From NCBI GenBank assembly GCA_029861675.1, contig JAOTYV010000058.1, positions 1 through 19,507 of the forward strand: a stretch of DNA of 19,507 bases, read 5' to 3'. Origin of the DNA: Alphaproteobacteria bacterium (GTDB lineage Bacteria > Pseudomonadota > Alphaproteobacteria > UBA8366). The notes beneath the pieces were generated by a model. That model searched no databases. It was not told the DNA's origin and saw only the letters and a program-made list of their open reading frames with translations. Within the stretch, counting starts at the first letter, position 1, and the number at the start of each line of letters is the position of its first letter. The position numbers were made by a program, and so were the translations under genes. This document shows, piece after piece, positions 1 to 8,095 of the stretch.

Positions 1-2534
1 TGCGGGCTCACCACTTGGTTCATCACCCAGATCAATCCCCGTCCGGCCCCTTCGCCGTGCAGCCGTTCGATCAGTTCGGCCTGGCTTTGACGGTCCAGCG
101 CCTCGGCCGCTTCGTTGACGATGAGAATGTCGGGCCGCTTCAGCAGGGCGCGCCCAATCGCCAGCCGTTGGCGTTGCGCCAGCGATAGCCGGGCACCGCC
201 GACACCCGCGGGGGCCCGCAGCCCAACCGCGATCACGGCCGTCCGCAACCCGACACGATCGACCACTTCGTCGATCAGCGCGCCGACTTTCTGTCCGCTG
301 TGCGCCTGGCCATAGGCGAGTTTGCCGAACAGCATGTTGTCTTGAATCGTGGCGGCGGGATTGAGCCGCCCTTCCTCGAAAAACGCAATCGCCCCATCCA
401 GCGACGCCGGCAGGTCCGCCGCAAAGAGACGTCGCGCCGCGAGTATGCTTTCCTGCATTTGTTGATCGATCAAACCGAGCCGATGACGCGATACCACCAG
501 CAGGAAGGGCAAGGACAGCAAGCGCCGCCGCGCGCGCCGGCTCACCCCAGCGGGATCCGGCGACTGCCCGAGGATGGTGCGGAATGCCGGCAAATCCTCG
601 GCCGAGATAAAGCTGAATTGTTGCAGGAATTCATGATCCGCTGGCAGGTCGGCGAAGAGTTCGACCATGGTCTCCGCGACCCGCCAGCCGATCTCGACAA
701 AGGTATCGGTAAGACCCGCACGGTCGAGCACATCCTTGACGTAGGGATGATCCGCCAGATGCTCCATGTCGAAACGTCCGTCGACCGGCACGCCGAACAA
801 CAGGTTTTCGCCAACCGTCGCATTGGTGTTGTATCGGTTCACGTCGAACGGTTCGACCAATCTGGCAAAGGCCGGGTCGCCAAGACGTTCGCGAAGCGCG
901 TGCCGGGCGGATAGAATTCGCTCCACTGTCTGCGGCAGTTCGCCCGGATCGACGCTGCCGCGCAGCCCCATCTGGTAGACGTCGCGATCCAGGCCGACGA
1001 GATAGAGCGTTTCAATCATGCGGCCGCACAACGCGCCCGGCCCATCGACGCCGGCCGCTTCGTAGTCGATCCAATCGGCATTAAAATCCCGCGACGAATT
1101 GCCCGCCAACGCCGATTCGGCAAGCTTCTCCGATCGTTCCGGCGATACCGTCCCGCTTGGCGCCGGTTGCCGCTTCAACCCGTAAACCAAATTGTCGCCG
1201 ATCGAGGCGTTCTGCAAATGGGCGTTGGCGCCGACATACCCGATCCGCCGTCCGGTCACCGCCAGCGGCAGCTCCGCCAGATCCTGGCCGCCGATCGTGA
1301 CTTTGCCCGATGTCGGCGCAATCAACCCGGCAAGCATCATCGCCAGTTCCGATTTGCCGCTCGCCGCATCGCCGACGATCGCGGCATGCGCCGCGGCCGG
1401 CAGCGAAACCACCGCACTATCCAACAAACGCCCACCGTCGTCGTCGAGCAAGCTGACATTGGCGACAATTTCGCCTGCTATCGCCCGGCCCGGCACCGAT
1501 GCCTCGGCTTCCGGTTCTTCATCCCGCATGCCCGGCGGATCGAATTGCTCGACCACTTGATCGTATTTTATCCGGACGTCTTCTTTTTGCTGATACCAGA
1601 CCAGCATTTCCCGCCACGGTGCGGCGAGGTCTTTGTAGGCGGCCAGCACGGCGATCAGCGCGCCAAGCGTCAACTCGCCCTTGATGACCAGATAACCGCC
1701 GATCGAAAAGAAGAAGAACGGCGTCAGCTTGTCGATGAAATTGTTGAGAAACTTGATGAAGAATTTGCGCTGATAAAGCTCGAAGCGGATATCGTAGATC
1801 CGGCCAAGGCGCGCGGAAAGCCGTGCGAGTTCGAGGTTGACCGTATCGTTCGCCCGCACGTCGATGATCCCGGACACCGATTCGCCGATATGGTCGGACA
1901 GCCACCTGACATTCTGCACCCGGCGCTTGGCCAGTTCGTTCACCCGGCGCTGCAATTTGGGAATGATATACATTTGCAGCGGATAAAAGGCGATCGCCGC
2001 GATTCCCAGCGCCGGGTCCTGAATCATGATGAAGCTCAGGATGATCACCAGCTGCCCACCATAGAACATCGGGTCCGCGAAGGCGGTGCCAATGAACCCG
2101 CCGAGCGGCTCCACCTCGGCGGTCACGATGGGAATGATTTCGCCTTGGCCGAGGCGGCGGAACCGCGATAGCGGAAAGCGCAGCATGCGGGAATAGAGCT
2201 GGTAGCGCAGGCGGCGAAGCAACCGTTCGCCAAGCCGCCCCTTATATACGTTGATGTGAAATTTGAAGCAGCCGTTGACCAACACCAGAAACAGATAGGT
2301 AAGGCTCAACGCCAGCAGAAAACGGATCTGCGGCATTTCCACGATAAATGTATGACCGAATACCGTCAGCGGATAGGGCGGATCGACACCACCGCCGATC
2401 GCCTCGTTGACGATGATTTTCGGCAGTTCCAGCGACAGGTATAAAAACGGATAATAGGCGACCGTCACCGCCAAGAGATACAGCTGCTGCGGGGCAGTGT
2501 ATCGGAGCAAATACCTGAAAATAGACTTTTCCAT
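1..2534 (-). CDS. ABC exporter-type permease/ATPase with expanded, degenerate NBD (3' partial)
   Basis: The frame is open from ATG at 2534 to the window edge, giving 844 complete residues; the stop is outside. Residues 1-340 look like a type IV exporter membrane domain with several hydrophobic helices (about 15-35, 70-90, 150-185, 265-300). The nucleotide-binding domain starts near residue 365. Walker A is intact (GDAASGKS, K394). The Q-loop glutamine is Ala436, the signature is LSLAQ (783-787), Walker B reads ILIVNE (Asn807 replaces Asp; Glu808 is kept) and the H-loop His is Asn839. Walker A and signature are about 390 residues apart, against roughly 110 normally. The excess holds repeats of the Q-loop/helical segment at 442-452, 571-581 and 727-737. 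It diverges from the glycosyltransferase cassette, so export of that product is a reasonable guess. ABC membership is secure; substrate and ATPase activity are unknown. Confidence 0.9.
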   Translation of the reverse strand, partial: MEKSIFRYLLRYTAPQQLYLLAVTVAYYPFLYLSLELPKIIVNEAIGGGVDPPYPLTVFGHTFIVEMPQIRFLLALSLTYLFLVLVNGCFKFHINVYKGRLGERLLRRLRYQLYSRMLRFPLSRFRRLGQGEIIPIVTAEVEPLGGFIGTAFADPMFYGGQLVIILSFIMIQDPALGIAAIAFYPLQMYIIPKLQRRVNELAKRRVQNVRWLSDHIGESVSGIIDVRANDTVNLELARLSARLGRIYDIRFELYQRKFFIKFLNNFIDKLTPFFFFSIGGYLVIKGELTLGALIAVLAAYKDLAAPWREMLVWYQQKEDVRIKYDQVVEQFDPPGMRDEEPEAEASVPGRAIAGEIVANVSLLDDDGGRLLDSAVVSLPAAAHAAIVGDAASGKSELAMMLAGLIAPTSGKVTIGGQDLAELPLAVTGRRIGYVGANAHLQNASIGDNLVYGLKRQPAPSGTVSPERSEKLAESALAGNSSRDFNADWIDYEAAGVDGPGALCGRMIETLYLVGLDRDVYQMGLRGSVDPGELPQTVERILSARHALRERLGDPAFARLVEPFDVNRYNTNATVGENLLFGVPVDGRFDMEHLADHPYVKDVLDRAGLTDTFVEIGWRVAETMVELFADLPADHEFLQQFSFISAEDLPAFRTILGQSPDPAGVSRRARRRLLSLPFLLVVSRHRLGLIDQQMQESILAARRLFAADLPASLDGAIAFFEEGRLNPAATIQDNMLFGKLAYGQAHSGQKVGALIDEVVDRVGLRTAVIAVGLRAPAGVGGARLSLAQRQRLAIGRALLKRPDILIVNEAAEALDRQSQAELIERLHGEGAGRGLIWVMNQVVSP

Positions 2535-2734
2535 AAGCCGTCCACCGGCCGGCGCCGTCGTCCGGCATAAGGATACGATCCGCCATAGCGCTTAAAATTA
2601 ACTTAACCGAGCGCGCCGGGCGGGTAAACGATCGTGCCGCCGCGCAAACCCTGCCGGCGCGTCCCTCTCGGCCCTTCAAGCGCGCGGGATTGCATGCCAT
2701 AGTCGCATCCGGAAATGACGGGACCATCCAAACC
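2535..2734. promoter_or_regulatory. Divergent intergenic region
   Basis: These 200 bases separate the minus-strand ABC gene from the plus-strand glycosyltransferase cassette, so promoters for both should lie here. The one clear feature is an AT-rich block, TTAAAATTAACTTAA at 2592-2606, in otherwise GC-rich sequence. No convincing paired -35/-10 hexamers were found on either strand. The assignment as a divergent promoter region rests on gene layout. Confidence 0.4.
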
Positions 2735-3973
2735 ATGAGCGACGCCGGCGACCGCAAACGCATCCTGATCTACAGCCACGATAGTTTCGGACTGGGTCAC
2801 CTGCGCCGCTGCCGGACGATCGCTCAGGCGCTGGCTGCCGGCGCACCATCGGTGTCGGTGCTGATCGTCTCGGGATCGCCGATGATCGGCCGGTTCGACT
2901 TCGGCGAGCGGGTCGATTTCGTGCGGATTCCCGGTGTCATAAAGCTCAGCAACGGCGACTACACCGCCTCGGGCCTCGATTTCGATATCGGCGAGACGGT
3001 CGCCATGCGGTCTTCGATCATCCGCCACACCGCATCGGTCTTCGATCCCGATCTATTCATCGTCGACAAGGAACCCCTCGGGTTGCGCGGCGAAGTGCGC
3101 GATACGCTGTTCGATCTGCGCGACGCCGGATGTCCGTTGATTCTGGGATTGCGCGACGTGCTCGATGATCCCGCCGCGCTGGCGCGTGAATGGGCCCGCA
3201 AGGGCGCGGCCGATGCGGTGCGGGATCTATACGATCAAGTCTGGGTCTACGGGTTGCCGCAAATCTACGATCCGCTGGCGGGACAGGAACTGCCGCCGTC
3301 GGTCGGGCGAAAGACCAGCTTCACCGGGTATCTGCGGCGCGGCCTGCCGGAAGATTGGGCCGGCGGCGGGGACCGGCCGCACCCGCCGCAGATGCCCGGC
3401 GATGGTTTTATCCTGGTGACGCCGGGCGGCGGCGGCGACGGGGAGCGATTGGTCGATTGGGTCATGCGGGCCTATGAAACCGGCAGCGACCTGCCGCACC
3501 GGGCGATCATCGTGCTCGGCCCCTTCATGGCGGCCGCCCGCCAACGCGGCTTCCGGGACCGGGCGGCGGCGCTAGCCGCGGTCGACATCATGACCTTCGA
3601 CGCCCATATCGAAGTGTTGATGGCGCGGGCCGAAGGGATTGTCGCCATGGGCGGCTACAACACCTTTTGCGAAATTCTCTCTTTCGACAAGCCGGCATTG
3701 CTGGTGCCGCGCAGCGCGCCGCGCCGGGAACAACTCCTCCGCGCCGCGCGCGCGCGCGACCTCGGCCTGACCGCCATGCTCGACGGACGCGGCGCCCGGC
3801 CGGCGAACACGATGGTCACCGCGCTGCGCCAATTGAGCCAGCAACCGAGGCCGTCGGCCCGGGTCATTCCGGGGATTTTGGACGGCTCGCACAACCTTCT
3901 CCGGCTCACCCGGCAATCCCTCGCGACGGCGCGGCCGTCACTGCGGGCAACCGCCGGCAGGGCCGTTCGATGA
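2735..3973 (+). CDS. Predicted glycosyltransferase, COG4671 type (copy 1)
   Basis: The 412-residue product resembles the MurG-like GT-B 'predicted glycosyl transferase' group. Near the N terminus is a strand followed by FGLGHLRR, the loop typical of this group. The C-terminal half has a glycine-rich VTPGGGGDG loop and MGGYNTFCEILSFDKPALLVPR, the usual nucleotide-sugar-binding region, followed by an EQ..RA segment. An upstream in-frame ATG at 2690 would add 15 residues. I prefer 2735 because the conserved fold begins shortly after it and a GACGGGA-like sequence lies about 11 bases upstream. The stop overlaps the next ATG by four bases (ATGA). It is the first gene of the cassette. Donor and acceptor sugars are unknown. 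Confidence 0.85.
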   Translation: MSDAGDRKRILIYSHDSFGLGHLRRCRTIAQALAAGAPSVSVLIVSGSPMIGRFDFGERVDFVRIPGVIKLSNGDYTASGLDFDIGETVAMRSSIIRHTASVFDPDLFIVDKEPLGLRGEVRDTLFDLRDAGCPLILGLRDVLDDPAALAREWARKGAADAVRDLYDQVWVYGLPQIYDPLAGQELPPSVGRKTSFTGYLRRGLPEDWAGGGDRPHPPQMPGDGFILVTPGGGGDGERLVDWVMRAYETGSDLPHRAIIVLGPFMAAARQRGFRDRAAALAAVDIMTFDAHIEVLMARAEGIVAMGGYNTFCEILSFDKPALLVPRSAPRREQLLRAARARDLGLTAMLDGRGARPANTMVTALRQLSQQPRPSARVIPGILDGSHNLLRLTRQSLATARPSLRATAGRAVR

Positions 3974-5214
3974 CCGCCGTGCTCGTGGTCAAAGGCTATC
4001 CGCGGCTCTCCGAGACCTTCATCGCGCAGGAAATCCTCGGCCTGCAACGGCGGGGCGTGGCACTCGCCATCGCCTCGCTGCGCCATCCCACCGACGCGGC
4101 ATGCCACCCGATCCACGCCGAGATCACCGCCCCGGTGCACTATCTGCCGGAGTATCTGCACCGGGAGCCACGGCGAAGCGTCGCCGCGTGGCGGCGCGCC
4201 ACGGCCCTGCCTGGCTATGCGGCCGCGCGGTCGGCCTTTATCGCCGATTGCCGGCGCGACCCGACCCGCAACCGGGTCCGGCGTTTTGGCCAGGCCTGTG
4301 TACTGGCGGCGGAACTGCCGGCCGGGACGACCCATCTGCATGCCCATTTCATGCACACGCCCGCCTCCGTGGCGCGCTACGCCGCGCGCATGTGCCGCCT
4401 GCCCTTCAGCGTGTCGGCCCATGCACGCGACATCTGGACCACGCCCGGCTGGGATCTCGCCGCGAAACTCCGCGAGGCCGCGTGGACCGTAACCTGCAGC
4501 GCCGCCGGCGCCGAGCGGCTGCGCGCGCTTGAGCCGGACCATCCCGCCGAGCTGATCTATCACGGGCTCGATCTCGACCGGTTTCCGCCGATGCCGGACC
4601 GGCGGCCGGCGCGCAACGGGACCGATGCGCGCGATCCGGTTCGGCTGCTCTGCGTCGCCCGGGCGGTCGACAAGAAAGGCATCGATGTTCTGCTCGGCGC
4701 GCTGGCGGAACTTCCCGGCCGTCGGCATTGGACGCTCGATCATATCGGCGGCGGCCCCGGCCTGGGGACGCTGCAACGCCAGGCGCTTCGGCACGGGCTC
4801 GGCAATCGCATCCGCTGGCATGGTCCGCAGCCGCAACACGCGGTGCTGCGGGCGCTGCGCCGCGCCGACGTCTTCGCGCTCGCCTGCCGGCAAGACCGCG
4901 ACGGCGACCAGGACGGCCTGCCCAATGTGCTGATGGAAGCGCAGAGCCAGGCATTGCCGGTCGTGGCGACCCGGATCTCCGGCATTCCCGAACTGATCGT
5001 CGACGCCGAAACCGGATTGCTGGCGGCGCCCGGCGACCCACGGAGTCTCGCCTTGGCGCTCGACCGGTTGATCGCCGACCCGTCCCTGCGCGACCGTCTC
5101 GGCGGCGCGGGGGAGCGCCGCCTGCGGGCGGCATTCGATGCTGAGTCCTGGCTCGACCGGCTGGCGCCCCGGTTCACGGCGCCCGGCACCGCACCCAGCG
5201 CGCGGGCCGCCTGA
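3970..5214 (+). CDS. Glycosyltransferase family 4 (WcaL/exopolysaccharide-like)
   Basis: The 414-residue product is a GT-B retaining glycosyltransferase. The N terminus has the GYPRLSETFIAQEI motif typical of WcaL/AmsK-type enzymes of exopolysaccharide synthesis. HAHFMH follows in the middle of the N-terminal domain, then CSAAGAERLR and YHGLDL at the domain junction. The C-terminal domain has DGLPNVLMEAQSQALPVVAT and SGIPELI, containing the E-x7-E-type nucleotide-sugar site. The start overlaps the preceding stop by four bases, and the stop overlaps the next start by one base (TGATG), so translation is probably coupled on both sides. It probably acts in the cytoplasm or at the inner face of the membrane. 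Its specificity cannot be read from the sequence. Confidence 0.9.
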   Translation: MTAVLVVKGYPRLSETFIAQEILGLQRRGVALAIASLRHPTDAACHPIHAEITAPVHYLPEYLHREPRRSVAAWRRATALPGYAAARSAFIADCRRDPTRNRVRRFGQACVLAAELPAGTTHLHAHFMHTPASVARYAARMCRLPFSVSAHARDIWTTPGWDLAAKLREAAWTVTCSAAGAERLRALEPDHPAELIYHGLDLDRFPPMPDRRPARNGTDARDPVRLLCVARAVDKKGIDVLLGALAELPGRRHWTLDHIGGGPGLGTLQRQALRHGLGNRIRWHGPQPQHAVLRALRRADVFALACRQDRDGDQDGLPNVLMEAQSQALPVVATRISGIPELIVDAETGLLAAPGDPRSLALALDRLIADPSLRDRLGGAGERRLRAAFDAESWLDRLAPRFTAPGTAPSARAA

Positions 5215-6344
5215 TGCGCGTTGCCTTTTACGCACCGCTGAAGCCGCCGGACCATCCGGTGCCGTCCGGCGACCGGCGCATCGCCCGGTTGCTAATTCAA
5301 GCAATGCGCGCCGGCGGCCATACGGTGGAGGTCGCGTCGCGCTTGCGCAGCCGCGACGGTGACGGCAATCCGCGCCGGCAAGGGCGTATCCGCGATGCTG
5401 GCCGGCGCACGGCCGCGCGCCTGATCGCCCGCCATCGGCACAATCCGCCCGACCTGTGGTTTACCTATCACCTCTATCACAAGGCGCCGGACTGGATCGG
5501 GCCCGCCGTGGCCGACGCCTTGTCGATTCCGTACGTTGCGGCGGAGGCCAGTCACGCCGCGAAACAGGCCGCCGGGCGATGGCGCGACGGTCATCAGGCC
5601 GCGGCGGCGGCGATCGCGACGGCCCGCCGCGTACTCGTCTTCGATCCGCTCGACCTGCCGGGCGTAGCAGGAATCGCGGCGACGCCGGAGCGCCTCGTGC
5701 GGATGCCGCCTTTCCTCGATACCACGCAACACCCGCCGCCCCCGCGCGCCGCAACCCGCACCGCGCTCACCCGAGAACACGGACTCGATCCCGCGATCCC
5801 CTGGCTCGCCACGATCGCCATGATGCGGCCGGACAGAAAACGCGACTCCTACCGCGCGCTTGCCGCCGCGCTGGCCCGCCTCGGTGACCGGCCCTGGCAT
5901 CTGCTGGTCGCCGGCGACGGCAGTGCCCGGACGGAGATCGAAGGCATGTTCAATCACTATAACCGCGTGCGGTTTCTCGGCGCGCTCGATGCACGCGCGC
6001 TTGCCCGCCTGCACGGAGCGGCCGATCTCGCCGTCTGGCCAGCGCTCGGCGAAGGCTTTTCGATGGCGCTGCTGGAAGCCCAAGCCGCCGGATTAACCGT
6101 CGCCGCGGGCAACCGCCAGGGCATCGCGCAATTTGTCCGCCACGGCGAAACCGGCCTGCTCGCCCCCGAAGGCGACGCGCCGGCGTTGGCGGCGGCGATT
6201 CGCGCACTGCTCGACGATCCGGCGCGGCGGCGGATGATGGGCGCCCGCGGCCGCCGCAGGACGCACGACCGTCACGGGTTGCCCGCCGCCGCCCGCACAC
6301 TGGATGCGATCCTGCAGGACGCCCGGCACGAGGGCCCCACATGA
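5214..6344 (+). CDS. Glycosyltransferase family 4 (second GT4 of the cassette)
   Basis: The 376-residue product has an N-terminal YAPLKPPDHPVPSGDRRIARL segment, a recognisable opening for a group of alphaproteobacterial GT4-like enzymes. The C-terminal GT1-type domain includes MMRPDRKRDSY, a VAGDGSAR loop, and GEGFSMALLEAQAAGLTVAA with the E-x7-E-type glutamates. HGETGLLAPEGD follows. The start shares one base with the preceding stop, and the stop overlaps the next ATG by four bases. The middle of the N-terminal domain (DLWFTYHLYHKAPDWIG) looks like an acceptor-side region that differs from the previous gene, so the two GT4 enzymes probably catalyse different steps. Family assignment is strong; substrate is unknown. 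Confidence 0.88.
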   Translation: MRVAFYAPLKPPDHPVPSGDRRIARLLIQAMRAGGHTVEVASRLRSRDGDGNPRRQGRIRDAGRRTAARLIARHRHNPPDLWFTYHLYHKAPDWIGPAVADALSIPYVAAEASHAAKQAAGRWRDGHQAAAAAIATARRVLVFDPLDLPGVAGIAATPERLVRMPPFLDTTQHPPPPRAATRTALTREHGLDPAIPWLATIAMMRPDRKRDSYRALAAALARLGDRPWHLLVAGDGSARTEIEGMFNHYNRVRFLGALDARALARLHGAADLAVWPALGEGFSMALLEAQAAGLTVAAGNRQGIAQFVRHGETGLLAPEGDAPALAAAIRALLDDPARRRMMGARGRRRTHDRHGLPAAARTLDAILQDARHEGPT

Positions 6345-6937
6345 CCCTGCTCGCCCTGATCCGCCATGGCGTCACCGAATGGAACGAAACCCATTTGGTG
6401 CAAGGCCGGAGCGACATCCCGCTCAGCCCGAGCGGCCGAGACCAAGTGCGCGGATGGACCGTGCCGGACACGCTCGACGGCTTCGATTGGGTAACCAGCC
6501 CCTTGTCACGGGCGAAAGAGACCGCGGAAATCCTCTCCGGCGGCTCGGTGCCCGACGATTCGCGGCTGGTCGAGATGGACTGGGCCGTCTGGGAGGGGCG
6601 CACGTTGCAAGATTTGCGCGGTGAGCTCGGCAATCTGATGACCGCCTGGGAGGCGCGCGGCCTCGACTTCCGCGCCCCCGAAGGCGAAAGTCCGCGCGAA
6701 GTGCAGGCCCGGCTGCGGCCCTTCCTGGCCGAACGCGCCGCCGCCGAGGCGCCCACCGTCGCGGTGTGCCATCGCGGTGTTATCCGGGCGGTCTATGCCC
6801 TGGCGATCGATTGGGACATGACCAGCAAAGCGCCGCGACGGCTCGCCGACAATTGCGCTCAGGTCTTTCGCCTTGACGCCGACGGGCATCCATCGGTGCA
6901 CGACCTCGATGTCCCGCTCAGACCACCCACCCCATGA
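6341..6937 (+). CDS. Histidine phosphatase family protein
   Basis: The 198-residue product belongs to the branch-1 histidine phosphatase (phosphoglycerate mutase-like) superfamily. It carries the RHG motif with Arg8 and the phospho-acceptor His9, SPLSRAKETA with Arg57, an acidic EMDWAVWEG region (Glu78, Glu85) and the second catalytic His144 in VCHRG. Length suits the CobC/GpmB-like phosphatases. It overlaps the preceding glycosyltransferase by four bases and sits between glycosyltransferase genes, which suggests that it dephosphorylates a sugar phosphate or a phosphorylated glycoconjugate intermediate. That role is inference; members of this superfamily have very diverse substrates. Confidence 0.9.
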   Translation: MTLLALIRHGVTEWNETHLVQGRSDIPLSPSGRDQVRGWTVPDTLDGFDWVTSPLSRAKETAEILSGGSVPDDSRLVEMDWAVWEGRTLQDLRGELGNLMTAWEARGLDFRAPEGESPREVQARLRPFLAERAAAEAPTVAVCHRGVIRAVYALAIDWDMTSKAPRRLADNCAQVFRLDADGHPSVHDLDVPLRPPTP

Positions 6938-6962
6938 CGCGCCGATGACGACCGAACGATGA
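6934..6962 (+). other. Two mini-ORFs linked by ATGA overlaps
   Basis: The 21 bases between the phosphatase stop and the next glycosyltransferase start contain two tiny in-register ORFs. ATG at 6934 overlaps the phosphatase TGA and reads four codons to TGA at 6946-6948. ATG at 6945 overlaps that stop and reads five codons to TGA at 6960-6962. That stop overlaps the ATG of the last cassette gene at 6959. The arrangement could let terminating ribosomes step forward, or it may reflect a chance partial repeat of CGATGACG. No Shine-Dalgarno sequence is evident just upstream of 6959. Confidence 0.35.
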
Positions 6963-8095
6963 AAGCGGGGCGCGTCTTCTTTTATGTGCAGCATCTGCTC
7001 GGCATCGGCCATGCCGCGCGGGCGGCTATCCTGACCCGCGCGATGCGGCGCGCGGGCCTTGACGTGGTCGTTGCGGCCGGCGGCTTCGACGCGCTGGACG
7101 ACAATCTGCTGGGCGCAGACGTGGTGCGGCTGCCGCCGGTCAAGGCCCGGGACGCCACCTTCAGCGCCCTGATCGGCGCGAACGGCCAGGAAATCGATGA
7201 TGCCTGGCGGGCACGGCGGTGCACCGCCTTGCTGCAGGCCTTCGAGACTTCCGCTGCCGACGTGGTGTTGATCGAGACCTTTCCTTTCGGCCGCTGGCCG
7301 TTCCGCTTCGAGTTGTTGCCGCTGCTCGACGCCGCCAAGGGACGCGCCCGAATCCTCTGCTCATTGCGCGATATTCTGGTGCCGAAACGGAATCCCGCGC
7401 GGCTGACCGCCATCGTCGACCTGATCGAGCGGTATTTCGACGGGGTCCTGGTGCATGGAGACCCGGACTTCGTCACCCTCGACCGCACCTTTCCCAGGAC
7501 ACGCGATATTGCCGGCCGGATCCGGTACACCGGCTATGTCGCGCCGGAAGCGCCAGCCCATGATGCCGCACCGGTGCCGCAGGGCGAGGTTATCGTCTCG
7601 GCCGGCGGCGGCGGCACCGGCGGCGCGTTGATGCGTACCGCCCTGGCGGCGCGGCCGCTCGGCGACTTGCGCGATACCCCGTGGCGCATGCTGGTCGGCC
7701 CGAACCTGCCATCCCATGACCGGGCGGCGCTGCAATCCGGCGACGGTTTTACGATCGAGCCGGCGCGCGGGGATTTTCCGGCGCTGCTCGCCGGCGGCGC
7801 CTTGTCGATCAGCCAGGCCGGCTACAACACGGTCCTCGACCTGCTGCAGGCCCGCTGCCGCTGCGTGCTGGTGCCGTTCAGCGCGCACGGGCAATCCGAA
7901 CAGGCCCTACGGGCGGCACTCCTCGAACGCCGCGGCTGGGCACACATGCTGCCCGAAGCGGCGTTGACGCCCTCGGCCCTGGCCGCGGCCGCCGACCGCG
8001 CCGCCGGCATGGAACGGCCCTGCCCGGGCGAGATCGACCTCGACGGCGCGCGGCGCAGCGCCGAATTCGTGGCCGATCGCGCCGGCGGCGCGTGA
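6959..8095 (+). CDS. Predicted glycosyltransferase, COG4671 type (copy 2)
   Basis: The 378-residue product belongs to the same predicted glycosyltransferase group as the first cassette gene. It has the N-terminal FYVQHLLGIGHAAR loop, a VSAGGGGTGGAL glycine-rich loop and SISQAGYNTVLDLLQARCRCVLVPF, followed by EQALRA in the nucleotide-sugar-binding half. The two copies share architecture but differ clearly in sequence (GIGHAAR against GLGHLRR), so they are old paralogues and not a recent duplication. It starts 21 bases after the phosphatase gene. No clear terminator follows its stop. Substrates are unknown. Confidence 0.85.
   Translation: MKAGRVFFYVQHLLGIGHAARAAILTRAMRRAGLDVVVAAGGFDALDDNLLGADVVRLPPVKARDATFSALIGANGQEIDDAWRARRCTALLQAFETSAADVVLIETFPFGRWPFRFELLPLLDAAKGRARILCSLRDILVPKRNPARLTAIVDLIERYFDGVLVHGDPDFVTLDRTFPRTRDIAGRIRYTGYVAPEAPAHDAAPVPQGEVIVSAGGGGTGGALMRTALAARPLGDLRDTPWRMLVGPNLPSHDRAALQSGDGFTIEPARGDFPALLAGGALSISQAGYNTVLDLLQARCRCVLVPFSAHGQSEQALRAALLERRGWAHMLPEAALTPSALAAAADRAAGMERPCPGEIDLDGARRSAEFVADRAGGA

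Noticed and set aside
300..914. Plus-strand open frame opposite the ABC gene
   Set aside because: It lies inside the minus-strand ABC coding sequence, whose Walker, signature and membrane segments are recognisable. The plus-strand product has no motif and is a GC-rich antisense shadow.
1167..2171. 334-residue plus-strand open frame opposite the ABC gene
   Set aside because: Long, but rich in Arg, Gln, Asp and His as expected for an antisense reading of a membrane protein gene, with no recognisable domain.
2690..2734. Upstream ATG for the first COG4671-type gene
   Set aside because: It would add 15 residues with no conserved content. The conserved fold begins just after the ATG at 2735.
3655..5304. 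549-residue minus-strand open frame opposite the first two glycosyltransferases
   Set aside because: The sense strand encodes clear glycosyltransferase motifs in a coupled operon. The antisense product is low-complexity (Arg, Gly, Ala, Gln) and without motifs.
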